From the NCBI GenBank assembly GCA_012798135.1, contig JAAZNU010000071.1, positions 1 to 10,390 of the forward strand: a stretch of 10,390 nucleotides of DNA, given 5' to 3'. A model generated the notes under the pieces. The model was given only the letters and a program-made list of their open reading frames with translations. It did not search any database and was not told the origin of the DNA. Source of the stretch: Veillonellaceae bacterium. GTDB lineage: Bacteria > Bacillota_C > Negativicutes > UBA1444. Position numbers and translations under genes: made by a program. Shown here piece by piece: positions 1 through 7,195 of the stretch (the first letter of the stretch is position 1; every line of letters begins with the position of its first letter).

Positions 1-56
1 AACGCTTCCAAAGCTACTCTCGCTTTGAATCCTGCTTCATACTTCTTACGCATCAT
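1..56 (-). CDS. IS3-family transposase OrfA, N-terminus only
   Basis: Eighteen complete codons are visible before the window edge, reading MMRKKYEAGFKARVALEA. This matches the conserved start of the IS3/IS911-type OrfA helix-turn-helix protein (consensus RKKY.peFKakVALEA), which binds the element's ends and by frameshifting with OrfB forms the full transposase. An AGGAGG ribosome binding site (61-66, minus strand) lies four bases before the first of two adjacent ATG codons; the second (51-53) is the other possible start. Everything downstream, including the DDE domain in OrfB, is outside the window, so intactness of the element cannot be judged. Confidence 0.8.
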   Translation of the reverse strand, partial: MMRKKYEAGFKARVALEA

Positions 57-65
57 CTGTCCTCC

Positions 66-113
66 TTTTAGGCTCTATTTTACCTCTTTTTTTCACCTTA
101 ATCTAGCCTAAAA
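66..113 (-). repeat. 9-bp inverted repeat at the IS end, next to the OrfA ribosome binding site
   Basis: TTTTAGGCT at 66-74 and AGCCTAAAA at 105-113 are perfect reverse complements separated by 30 bases. On the minus-strand transcript the second half (AGCCTAAAA) directly abuts the GGAGG of the transposase gene. RNA reading in from the lipoprotein gene would contain both halves and could fold; RNA started inside the loop would not. A weak -10-like TAAAAT lies in the loop on the minus strand. Confidence 0.5.
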
Positions 114-402
114 AGTGGTCCAGTTTTACTAGACTATTATAATTCTTTGCTGAAAGATTTATCCTATCATCAATATCTAAAGGTTCAGGATATGGAACAA
201 TCTTATCAGGACTGTTTTCTGTAAAACATTTACCAGTTTTATTAAAATACAGAGCAAAACAGGATCCGTTACGAGATATTACAGAGCAACCATCCTTTCC
301 TGTATCACATTTAATTGACCCATCTAATTCTAATGAATCCCTGCCTTTGCAACCATAAAAAACAAACAAGCAAAAAAATATTACTGCAATCATTTTTTTC
401 AT
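103..402 (-). CDS. Small putative lipoprotein, 3' end truncated by the IS3 insertion
   Basis: I do not recognise a family. The 99-residue product starts with a lysine-containing n-region and a hydrophobic stretch (residues 5-16) ending in FYGC. Cys18 is a plausible lipidation site, although the lipobox is imperfect (Phe at -3). The predicted mature part has four further cysteines (32, 39, 48, 59), suggesting disulfides in an exported protein. The start is supported by AAGGAG at 409-414, six bases upstream. The last codons (LDHFLG and stop) are read from the IS terminal sequence CTGGACCACTTTTTAGGCTAG, so the native C-terminus is missing and the stop is supplied by the IS. It is divergent from the cas operon and probably unrelated to CRISPR function. 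Confidence 0.6.
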   Translation of the reverse strand: MKKMIAVIFFCLFVFYGCKGRDSLELDGSIKCDTGKDGCSVISRNGSCFALYFNKTGKCFTENSPDKIVPYPEPLDIDDRINLSAKNYNSLVKLDHFLG

Positions 403-550
403 ATTTAACTCCTTAAATATATAAATAAATTGTATAAAAAATCATTCTTAATAAATCCAATATAATATAATCCGTTAAGTAAAAATATAATAATATAAAA
501 CAACAGCAGAGCGGTGTAAAAATAATATAAAAAATTGTAAAATAAAAATA
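403..550. other. Divergent AT-rich intergenic region upstream of the cas operon
   Basis: This 148-base stretch between the divergent lipoprotein and cas6 genes must hold the promoter of the cas operon, unless a start lies outside the window. It has several TATAAT-like strings (around 461-471 and 485-496) but no plus-strand -35/-10 pair with convincing spacing, so I do not place a promoter. The only GC-richer patch is CAGCAGAGCGGTG near 504-516. No Shine-Dalgarno sequence precedes the cas6 ATG; the 20 bases before it are almost only A and T. Confidence 0.5.
431..460 (-). promoter_or_regulatory. Candidate promoter for the lipoprotein gene
   Basis: On the minus strand TTGGAT (455-460) and TATACA (431-436) are separated by 18 bases. 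They resemble sigma-70 -35 and -10 boxes and lie a suitable distance upstream of the AAGGAG and ATG of the lipoprotein gene. The region is very AT-rich, so chance matches are common. Confidence 0.35.
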
Positions 551-1336
551 ATGAGAATAAAAATAACATTGGAGACTTCGGGTAACAGAACAGTTCCTAT
601 AAACTCTAACCATTTCATCTCCGCAGCGATATACGATTATCTTTCAGAGTCAGACATTGAATTTTCAACAAAACTTCACTTTGGATATCATACATTATCT
701 AAAAAAGATTTTAAATTTTTTACATTTTCAAGGCTTGAAATACCGCGTAAGATTATAAACGATTCGGAGATAAAAATTTTATCAAAAGAGATATATCTTT
801 ACATCTCATCTCCATGGAATGAGTTTATCCAGAATTTTATAAACGGTATGTTAAATCTTGGAGTTTTTCGTTTAGGGAATAAAACTTTTGATATAACAAA
901 GATTGAAACGCTTAAAAATGATATAAAAAGATATGAAAATACTAATGATTACATATATTTTAAATGTCTTTCACCGCTTGTTATTACCACAAAAAAGGAA
1001 TATCAAGGTGAATTAAAAAAATATTATTACAAACCAGATGATGACCACTCAGAGATAGCAGACAAAATAAAAAACAACCTCATAAACAAGTATGAGGCAT
1101 TCTATGGTAAAAAACCAGAGAATCATGATTTTAATATGGAGTTTAACAAAGATTATTTGCTTTCAGGTAAGGCAAAGGTTCTTTCACACTATATAAAAGG
1201 TGATGAGGATATAAAGATCCCTTCAATCCTATGTCCATTTAAGATAAAGGGGAATTATGATATAATATTTTTTGGATATGAGTGTGGCTTTGGCGAGTTA
1301 AACTCCGCTGGTTTCGGTATGGTGGAAGTAATATGA
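551..1336 (+). CDS. cas6: Cas6 CRISPR RNA endoribonuclease
   Basis: Cas6 cuts the array transcript within each repeat, leaving an 8-nt 5' handle (here expected ATTGAAAT), and often stays on the 3' end of the crRNA. The 261-residue length and double-RRM organisation fit. The N-terminal MRIKITLET is a typical first strand. Residues 41-61 carry the conserved LH..GY.....FK.FTFS stretch, and the C-terminus has the glycine-rich signature GFGELNSAGFG (246-256) that contacts RNA. Likely catalytic residues by position are Tyr30, His43 or His47, and Lys51/Lys52, comparable to the Tyr31/His46/Lys52 set of Pyrococcus Cas6. The ATG lacks a Shine-Dalgarno sequence, but the protein match at residue 1 supports this start. 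It is the first gene of the operon, 28 bases before cas8b. Confidence 0.93.
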   Translation: MRIKITLETSGNRTVPINSNHFISAAIYDYLSESDIEFSTKLHFGYHTLSKKDFKFFTFSRLEIPRKIINDSEIKILSKEIYLYISSPWNEFIQNFINGMLNLGVFRLGNKTFDITKIETLKNDIKRYENTNDYIYFKCLSPLVITTKKEYQGELKKYYYKPDDDHSEIADKIKNNLINKYEAFYGKKPENHDFNMEFNKDYLLSGKAKVLSHYIKGDEDIKIPSILCPFKIKGNYDIIFFGYECGFGELNSAGFGMVEVI

Positions 1337-1353
1337 AATGATATGATTTGGTT

Positions 1354-1358
1354 GGAGG
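1354..1358 (+). promoter_or_regulatory. Ribosome binding site deciding the TTG start of cas8b
   Basis: GGAGG is followed by a six-base spacer (TTTAAA) and TTG at 1365. No ATG or GTG in this frame is as well placed, so the TTG is the probable initiation codon. Confidence 0.7.
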
Positions 1359-1364
1359 TTTAAA

Positions 1365-3128
1365 TTGTTAACAGCAATTAAAGAAATTGGAGAATTAATA
1401 AGAGGGAAGTATAATAAGGATAAATTATCTATATTAGTTGAAAATCCTAATAATAATGGTAGATATAGAAGGGTAATAACTATAAATTTTAAAGATGACG
1501 CTTCTTTTGATAATGTGGATTTAGAAGAATTTGACTCAGCCAAAATAATGAGATATTTATATCGCAAGGGGGCATCGAACGGTCCTGATATTACCCTAAC
1601 ATCAAAAATTACTGATATCGATAAAACTTTTAATAATAAGTTGAAAGGCTGGTTTAAAATATTAGACGATAAAAATTTCCAATTATTAGATGAAGAAAAA
1701 AAATTTTTAAAAAATATAAAAGATGTTGTAGAGAAAAATGAAGGGAACATTATTAAAGAAATTAAAGAAAAATTGGGATCTATTCCTAAAGGAGAAAGTG
1801 CTATTTTAACTTTAAAATTCAAAGAGAATAATGAATGGAAATATATTGGTGATATAGAGATATTTAAAAAACTATTATTAATGGTAGAATCACATAAAAA
1901 TGAAGAATGTAGTGCAAGTAATAAAGTATGTTCAGTTTGTGGAAAAAATGTTGATTTGGTTTCAGGAAAAGTAGATGTTTTTAAGTTCTATACAATAGAC
2001 AAGCCAGGCTTTATCGTAGGCGGATGTAATAAAGAGATTGCATGGAAGAATTTTCCTGTATGCCGAGAATGTAAATTATCACTTGAGGAAGGCCGAAAAT
2101 TCATTGAAGAAAAACAGTACAAATTCTACGGGCTTTCTTATTATTTAATCCCCAAATTTTTCTTTAATATTAACGAAGGAATATTGAACATCATTAAAGA
2201 TGGAACTAATTCACCATCCTTAGAAGGAAAAACAATTAAACACATAATGGGCAATGAAGAAGACATACTTGATATACTTAAAGAAGAAAAAGATTATTTA
2301 ACATTAAATTTTCTTTTTTTGAAAAAAGAGCAAAGTGCCGAAAGAATATTACTGCTTATAGAAGATGTTTTTCCATCACGATTAAAAAAAATATTTGATG
2401 CAAAGGATGAAGTAGATAAATTATACAATAGTGATGATCTATTTACTTTTACGAATATCAGATATTTTTTTGAAAAAAGTGACAAACAAAAAAAAGAATA
2501 TGACCTAAATAGATATTTTCTTGAAATAGTTGAAAGTGTTTTTAAAGATAAAAAGATTGATTTACAGTTTTTAATTAAATTTTTTATAAAAAAAATAAGG
2601 GCAGATTTAATTGCTACTGAAAATCCATATAATGCAATTGAGAATGCTCTTAAAGATATAATTTTCCTTGAAACACTCGGATTGATTTCATTCGAAAAGG
2701 AGGTGGTAGAAATGAGTCAGTTTGAAGAATTATTTAAAAAGTTTGGTAATGCTTTTGAGTTACCATTAAAGCGAGGGCTTTTCTTGCTGGGAGTATTAAC
2801 GGAAATGTTACTTAGGAAGCAATATTCTGAGGGGAAAACAACTAAACCATTTTTGAAACAGATTAAAGGATTAAAAATGGATGAACGAGATTTTAAAGGA
2901 TTGTTACCAAAAGTTCAAAATAAACTTCAAGAATATGACGCATTTGATAATGGCAAAAGAAAAATTGCTTCTGAAGTAGCGAATTATTTATTGACGGCTG
3001 GAGATAATTGGAAACTTTCTGTAGATGAAATGAATTTTTACTTTTCTTGCGGAATGAATAAAGCTGATGAAATAAAGTTAATTATTTATCCGAAAAAGGA
3101 GGATGAAACAGATGACAAAGAAAATTGA
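1365..3128 (+). CDS. cas8b: Cas8b large subunit of type I-B Cascade (TM1802/Csh1 family)
   Basis: Cas8b is the large subunit of the type I-B effector complex and by analogy recognises the PAM and helps recruit Cas3. The 587-residue length, position between cas6 and cas7, and a four-cysteine zinc-finger pair (CSVC at residues 189-192 and CREC at 233-236, each C-x2-C) are typical of the TM1802/Csh1 family. The N-terminal half is rich in charged residues. The C-terminal part (from residue 450) is predicted helical and corresponds to the small-subunit-like domain, which has its own internal start (see the entry at 2712). Translation starts at a TTG with a good GGAGG. The C-terminus ends in an acidic/basic tail (KKEDETDDKEN). 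Sequence divergence is usual for this family, so the name rests on motif, length and context. Confidence 0.9.
   Translation: MLTAIKEIGELIRGKYNKDKLSILVENPNNNGRYRRVITINFKDDASFDNVDLEEFDSAKIMRYLYRKGASNGPDITLTSKITDIDKTFNNKLKGWFKILDDKNFQLLDEEKKFLKNIKDVVEKNEGNIIKEIKEKLGSIPKGESAILTLKFKENNEWKYIGDIEIFKKLLLMVESHKNEECSASNKVCSVCGKNVDLVSGKVDVFKFYTIDKPGFIVGGCNKEIAWKNFPVCRECKLSLEEGRKFIEEKQYKFYGLSYYLIPKFFFNINEGILNIIKDGTNSPSLEGKTIKHIMGNEEDILDILKEEKDYLTLNFLFLKKEQSAERILLLIEDVFPSRLKKIFDAKDEVDKLYNSDDLFTFTNIRYFFEKSDKQKKEYDLNRYFLEIVESVFKDKKIDLQFLIKFFIKKIRADLIATENPYNAIENALKDIIFLETLGLISFEKEVVEMSQFEELFKKFGNAFELPLKRGLFLLGVLTEMLLRKQYSEGKTTKPFLKQIKGLKMDERDFKGLLPKVQNKLQEYDAFDNGKRKIASEVANYLLTAGDNWKLSVDEMNFYFSCGMNKADEIKLIIYPKKEDETDDKEN
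2697..2703 (+). promoter_or_regulatory. Strong internal ribosome binding site within cas8b
   Basis: AAGGAGG lies eight bases upstream of an in-frame ATG (2712-2714). It is a full match to the anti-Shine-Dalgarno core, better than that of cas6, cas3, cas4 or cas1, which is unexpected inside a coding region unless it is used. Confidence 0.75.
2712..3128 (+). CDS. cas11b: Cas11b small subunit from internal translation start of cas8b
   Basis: Translation from Met450 of the cas8b frame would give a separate 138-residue protein identical to the Cas8b C-terminus. It is known that type I-B, I-C and I-D large-subunit genes contain internal starts giving a separate Cas11 small subunit that lines the belly of Cascade and stabilises the target R-loop. 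Here the sequence shows AAGGAGG eight bases before an ATG exactly in frame (449 codons in), and the product has a usual Cas11 size and a helix-prone, Lys/Glu/Leu-rich composition. No separate cas11 gene is present in the operon, so an internal source is expected. Its actual use is inferred from sequence only. Confidence 0.75.
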   Translation: MSQFEELFKKFGNAFELPLKRGLFLLGVLTEMLLRKQYSEGKTTKPFLKQIKGLKMDERDFKGLLPKVQNKLQEYDAFDNGKRKIASEVANYLLTAGDNWKLSVDEMNFYFSCGMNKADEIKLIIYPKKEDETDDKEN

Positions 3129-3189
3129 TGAAGGAACAGGAATAAAACAAAATTCAGAGAAGGAGGAAAATTATGGAAAATGTAATTAA
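3112..3189 (+). CDS. 25-codon ORF bridging the cas8b/cas7 junction
   Basis: ATG at 3112 follows an AAGGAGG (3096-3102) with a nine-base spacer and opens a 25-residue reading frame starting MTKKIDEGTGIKQNSEKEE. It overlaps the last 17 bases of cas8b in another frame and runs 17 bases into cas7, ending at TAA 3187-3189. The product is very polar and matches nothing I recognise. Its own 3' part contains the cas7 ribosome binding site (3160-3166). It may be a coupling ORF that carries ribosomes from cas8b to cas7, a relic of a longer cas8b C-terminus, or a chance ORF. Confidence 0.35.
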   Translation: MTKKIDEGTGIKQNSEKEENYGKCN

Positions 3190-4144
3190 AAAACGTTCGG
3201 AAATTCTTTTTGTTTATGATGTAACAGATGCTAATCCGAATGGCGACCCGATTGATGAAAACAAACCCCGTATTGACGAGGAAACCGGGATAAATATTGT
3301 TACTGATGTGCGACTAAAAAGAACAGTGCGGGATTATCTATATGATTTTAAGCAACAGGGAATTTTTGTTAGAGGAATTCCAGATGAAAGCGACAGTACT
3401 AAGTTAAAAACAAAAGAGGACCAATTTTCAGAGTTTGGTTCTCCAGATGAAATTATAAAAAAGTGTATTGATATTCGTCTTTTTGGTGGGACTTTTGCTC
3501 TCAAGAGTGAAAAAAAGAAAAGTAAAAAATCTGAAGAAGAAATTCAAGAGACTGATGAAGGCAAAGCATTTTCAATTACGGGACCTGTTCAATTTAAGTT
3601 TGGTCGCTCTTTACACAAAGTTGATTTAACTTACATAAAAGGAACAACAGTAATGCCAAGCGGTAAGGGGAAAGAGCAGGGAACTTTTACTGAAAAATAT
3701 ATTCTCCCATATTCCCTTATTGCCTTTTATGGAATAATAAACGAAAATGCTGCACAAAATCAAAATATACCTCTTACTGAAGCAGATATCAATTTATTAA
3801 TGGATGGAATTTGGAATGGGACTAAAAACCTTATTTCTGCTTCAAAAGTAGGTCAAATGCCACGGTTTCTTTTGAGAGTTGTTTATAAAGAAGAAAACTT
3901 TCACATAGGTGAACTTGATAAACGAATTAAATTTACTTTTACTAAAAATGATAAAGAACTTAGAGCGATTACCGATGGCAAACTTGACATTACTGAATTA
4001 GTTTCTGTTTTTAATAAAAACAAAGACAAAATTGAAAAAATTTATTATAAAACAGATGAATATGTATGTTTTATTTCAGATAATAATGAAATTAAAATTG
4101 AAGAAGCATTGAAAGATTTTTCCCCAGAGATAATTTCTTTTTGA
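3173..4144 (+). CDS. cas7: Cas7 backbone subunit of type I-B Cascade (Csh2 family)
   Basis: Several copies of Cas7 polymerise along the crRNA spacer and form the helical backbone of Cascade. The 323-residue product has the family's N-terminal signature: a first strand (ILFVYDVTDANPNGDP, residues 11-26), then PRIDEETG and VTDVRLKRTVRDYL (to about 55), and a central GPVQF..GRSLHKV segment near residues 137-150. This is diagnostic of the Csh2 group. A Lys- then Glu-rich stretch (about residues 111-130) interrupts the usual path between LFGGTFAL and SITGPVQF, and is probably a flexible surface loop. The start has a strong AAGGAGG (3160-3166) six bases upstream, consistent with the high stoichiometry of this subunit. 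The gene ends 14 bases before the cas5 ATG. Confidence 0.95.
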   Translation: MENVIKKRSEILFVYDVTDANPNGDPIDENKPRIDEETGINIVTDVRLKRTVRDYLYDFKQQGIFVRGIPDESDSTKLKTKEDQFSEFGSPDEIIKKCIDIRLFGGTFALKSEKKKSKKSEEEIQETDEGKAFSITGPVQFKFGRSLHKVDLTYIKGTTVMPSGKGKEQGTFTEKYILPYSLIAFYGIINENAAQNQNIPLTEADINLLMDGIWNGTKNLISASKVGQMPRFLLRVVYKEENFHIGELDKRIKFTFTKNDKELRAITDGKLDITELVSVFNKNKDKIEKIYYKTDEYVCFISDNNEIKIEEALKDFSPEIISF

Positions 4145-4158
4145 TAAGAGGATGTAAG

Positions 4159-4872
4159 ATGAAAGTGTTGATTTTTGATATATTTGGTGATTATGGGCAT
4201 TTCCGCAAATTTTATACTACCTCTTCACCGCTCACTTTTTCTTTTCCTCCACCGCCAACTATTTATGGTATATTAGGCGCTATATCGGGGAAAGAAAAAA
4301 ATGAATATTTGAATATTTTCAGCGGTAAAACACGGGTAGGCATTCAATTTCGTAATCCAATTAAGAAAATAAGAATGGGACTTAATCTGGTAGAAACAAA
4401 AGGAACAGGACTAAAAAGACCTCTTTCCTGTAAAAATCCTCGAACACAGATTTTAACAGAATTTGTTAAGAAACCATGTTACCGGATTTTTATTGGTCAT
4501 AAAGATGATAACATTCTGTCTGCTCTTGCTGAAAATATAGAACTACATAAAACCGTTTATACCATTTCTTTAGGACTGAGTGAACTTCTGTCTGATTTTA
4601 CTTTTGTTGGTTTTTTGAATGCAGAAGAAAAACAAAACAACAATTTTTTGGAATTATTTACAGTAGTTCCCTTCTCGTTAATTCAGCAAAATGGAGTAGA
4701 AGTGGAGGACGGGAAAAAATATATTAAAGAGAAAATTCCTGCTGAGATGGAACCAAAAAGAATAGTGACAAGATATGAAGATGTTTTGTTTGATGCTGAT
4801 GGAAAGACTTTAAAATTGAATGTTAAAAAATATTGGGAATTAGAAGATGGAACAAAAATTACTTTCATCTGA
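4159..4872 (+). CDS. cas5: Cas5 subunit of type I-B Cascade (Cas5h/Cas5b-like)
   Basis: Cas5 caps the 5' end of the crRNA in Cascade, holding the 8-nt handle and contacting Cas8b. The N-terminal sequence MKVLIFDIFGDYGHFRKFY followed by SPLTFSFPPPPTIYGILGAISG is the conserved first repeat-associated segment of Cas5. The 237-residue length is usual. I place the start at ATG 4159 because it has AAGAGG (4146-4151) seven bases upstream and matches the family N-terminus. An alternative TTG at 4141 would add six residues (MIRGCK) unlike the family. Because Cas6 is present, this Cas5 is expected to be structural rather than the processing nuclease known in type I-C. The last 26 bases overlap cas3. 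Confidence 0.92.
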   Translation: MKVLIFDIFGDYGHFRKFYTTSSPLTFSFPPPPTIYGILGAISGKEKNEYLNIFSGKTRVGIQFRNPIKKIRMGLNLVETKGTGLKRPLSCKNPRTQILTEFVKKPCYRIFIGHKDDNILSALAENIELHKTVYTISLGLSELLSDFTFVGFLNAEEKQNNNFLELFTVVPFSLIQQNGVEVEDGKKYIKEKIPAEMEPKRIVTRYEDVLFDADGKTLKLNVKKYWELEDGTKITFI

Positions 4873-7195
4873 TTTATTTTCCCATCCCAATAAATTACTT
4901 CAAGACCATTTAAGCGGAGTTGCTAAATTATCACAAACATTTTCTAATGAAAAGACAATAAAATTAATTGATAAGAATCTTTTAATAGATATATCTCATA
5001 TTATTACATTATCTCATGATTTAGGCAAATCTACAAACTATTTCCAAGAATATTTATTTTTTACAGAAGAACAAAAATTAAAATATCAAAATAAAAACAA
5101 GAGTCATCATTCATTATTATCTGCGGTTTGTGGATATTTTTTAGTAAAAGAGTATTTAAATATTAAAAATATAGATGATTGGTTTTTACCTTTTATTGCT
5201 TTTTTAGTTATCAAACGACATCATACTAATATTGATGATATTATAAATGAAACAAATATTTCAGAAAATGAACTTGCCATTTTAAATGAACAAATAGAGA
5301 ATATTAATGCAGATAAATTAAAAAATCTTGGTAATCATATTAATCAAAGAATTGACAAAAATAATATTAAGAATTGGGTGGGAAAAATTAAAGAAGAGCT
5401 GAAAGATATAAGAAAAAAATTACGAGTAGAAAATCAAAAAAATGATATTAAAAAATATTTAATGATTAATTTGTTTTATTCTATTCTTTTAGATGCGGAT
5501 AAATCTGATGTGGTAATAGATGGGAAAAAGGTATTTAGCAGAGTAGAAAATATTACGGATAATTTGGTTGACAAATTTAAAGAGCAGAAGAATTGGGGAA
5601 AGAGTTATATAAATAATCTTCGAGAAGAAGCATATAGAGAAGTTATAAATAATGAAGTTGATTTAAGTAGAAGAGTTTATTCATTAAACCTACCAACAGG
5701 TTTAGGTAAGACATTAATTTCTTTCTCTTTTGCTTTAAAACTGAGAAATATATTATATACAAAAGAAAAATTTATACCCAGGATAATTTATTCTTTACCA
5801 TTTTTAAGTATTATTGATCAGAATTATTCTGTTTTTGAAGATATTTTAAATACGAATCAGGTAAAAATTGATAGTAATATCTTATTAAAACATCATCATC
5901 TTTCAGAAATATTTTATCATCAAAATAATATTGAAATGGAATCGGATTCGGCAAAGATTCTAATAGAAGGTTGGAACTCAGAAATTATTGTAACAACTTT
6001 TATTCAATTATTTCATACATTAATTTCCAATAAGAATAGAAGTTTAAGAAAATTTCATCGCTTAGCAAATTCAATAATTATTTTAGATGAGATACAATCA
6101 ATTCCATATAAATATTGGTTGCTTTGTAAAGAAATCTTAAAAACAATTGCCGAAGAGTTTAATTCTTATATTATATTTGTCACTGCAACTGAACCATTGA
6201 TTTTTAAACGAGATGAAGTATGCCAATTGTCCGATAGGAATAAATATTTTTCAAAACTTGACAGACTGACGATAACACCAAAATTAGAAAACGATTTGAC
6301 AATTGAAGAATTTGCTGAAACTATTGAAATTGATGAAAATAAAAAATTTCTTTTTATATTTAATACGATAGAAAATTCAGCAAAAAAATTTTATAAATTA
6401 CTCACAAAAAATGTAAATAAAAAAGAAATAACATATCTTTCAACTCACATTGTGCCCAAGGAAAGATTAAAAAGAATTCAAGACATAAAACAATGTAAGT
6501 ATAAAATAGTTGTTTCCACTCAACTTGTAGAAGCAGGGGTTGATATAGATTTTGATGTTGTTTATAGAGATATTGCCCCGTTAGATTCTATAAACCAATC
6601 AGCAGGAAGATGTAATAGAAATAATAGAAATCCTGGCAAGGTATTTATTGTTTCATTAAAAGATGACAATGGGAAAAGATTTGCTCAATACATTTATGAC
6701 CCTGTCTTATTGAATATAACTTCTAAATTATTAAAAAAATATGAAACAATCAAAGAAAAAGATTTCTTAAATCTTATAGATGAATATTACAAAGAAACTA
6801 CAGAAAAAATGTCATCTGATTCATCGCGAGAAATATTAGAAGCAATATATAAATTAAAATATGATAGTACAGATGAAACTCAATCAATAGAACATTTCAA
6901 CCTTATTGAACAGGACTATCCCAGAATTGATGTATTTGTGGAGTTGGATAGTGAAGCAAAAAATATTTGGGAACAATATAAACAAATTAAAAATATTAAA
7001 GATATTTTTGAACGTAAAAAGTCTTTTGATCATATTAAGCCTTTATTTTATCAATATGTAATTTCAATATCGCAAAAATGTAAAAATATTCCACCGGAAG
7101 TTGAAGGGTTTATGTATGTTCCTCAAAATTGTCTTGAAGATTATTATGATATTGAAACTGGTTATATTACAAAAAGTAGTGGTATAATATGGTAA
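4847..7195 (+). CDS. cas3: Cas3 nuclease-helicase (HD domain fused to helicase)
   Basis: Cas3 is recruited to target-bound Cascade, nicks the displaced strand and unwinds and degrades the DNA. The 782-residue product has the HD nuclease first: His21 in the first HD helix, His57-Asp58 in SHDLGK, His87/His88 and His125/His126, and Asp216/Asp218 in LLDADKSD. The superfamily 2 helicase follows: Walker A PTGLGKT at 283-289, motif II DEIQ at 414-417 (a DExx-box variant common in I-B Cas3), motif III TAT at 446-448, motif V STQLVEAGVDID from 557, and motif VI QSAGRCNR at 584-591. All expected catalytic residues are present, so it appears functional. The start lies within cas5 (26-base overlap) with only a weak GGGAA upstream, suggesting translational coupling. 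The gene overlaps cas4 by seven bases. Confidence 0.96.
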   Translation: MEQKLLSSDLFSHPNKLLQDHLSGVAKLSQTFSNEKTIKLIDKNLLIDISHIITLSHDLGKSTNYFQEYLFFTEEQKLKYQNKNKSHHSLLSAVCGYFLVKEYLNIKNIDDWFLPFIAFLVIKRHHTNIDDIINETNISENELAILNEQIENINADKLKNLGNHINQRIDKNNIKNWVGKIKEELKDIRKKLRVENQKNDIKKYLMINLFYSILLDADKSDVVIDGKKVFSRVENITDNLVDKFKEQKNWGKSYINNLREEAYREVINNEVDLSRRVYSLNLPTGLGKTLISFSFALKLRNILYTKEKFIPRIIYSLPFLSIIDQNYSVFEDILNTNQVKIDSNILLKHHHLSEIFYHQNNIEMESDSAKILIEGWNSEIIVTTFIQLFHTLISNKNRSLRKFHRLANSIIILDEIQSIPYKYWLLCKEILKTIAEEFNSYIIFVTATEPLIFKRDEVCQLSDRNKYFSKLDRLTITPKLENDLTIEEFAETIEIDENKKFLFIFNTIENSAKKFYKLLTKNVNKKEITYLSTHIVPKERLKRIQDIKQCKYKIVVSTQLVEAGVDIDFDVVYRDIAPLDSINQSAGRCNRNNRNPGKVFIVSLKDDNGKRFAQYIYDPVLLNITSKLLKKYETIKEKDFLNLIDEYYKETTEKMSSDSSREILEAIYKLKYDSTDETQSIEHFNLIEQDYPRIDVFVELDSEAKNIWEQYKQIKNIKDIFERKKSFDHIKPLFYQYVISISQKCKNIPPEVEGFMYVPQNCLEDYYDIETGYITKSSGIIW

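Larger units (their letters stand above)
1..126 (-). mobile_element. IS3-family insertion sequence, one end (partial)
   Basis: This is the terminal part of an insertion sequence that reads leftward out of the window. On the minus strand it begins near CTGGACCACTTTTTAGGC, resembling the TGGACC-type ends of IS3-family elements, and leads into a ribosome binding site and the first codons of an OrfA transposase. The outer boundary is uncertain by several bases because the other end and the target duplication lie outside the window. The element inserted into the 3' part of the neighbouring lipoprotein gene, with both reading in the same direction. Confidence 0.75.

Noticed and set aside
450..475. 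Minus-strand ATATTGGA upstream of cas6 resembling the 3' half of the CRISPR repeat
   Set aside because: Only eight consecutive bases match in a very AT-rich region, and the rest of the repeat does not align, so chance is the better explanation.
413..613. 66-codon minus-strand ORF upstream of the lipoprotein gene
   Set aside because: It overlaps the divergent promoter region and the start of cas6; its Tyr/Phe/Ile-rich composition reflects AT-rich non-coding DNA.
1298..1822. 174-codon minus-strand ORF opposite cas8b
   Set aside because: It lies opposite clear cas6/cas8b coding sequence, has low-complexity Leu/Ser/Phe composition typical of antisense frames of Lys/Glu-rich genes, and no family resemblance.
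4141..4158. Earlier TTG start for cas5 (adding MIRGCK)
   Set aside because: The ATG at 4159 has AAGAGG seven bases upstream and begins exactly at the family N-terminus (MKVLIFDIFG).
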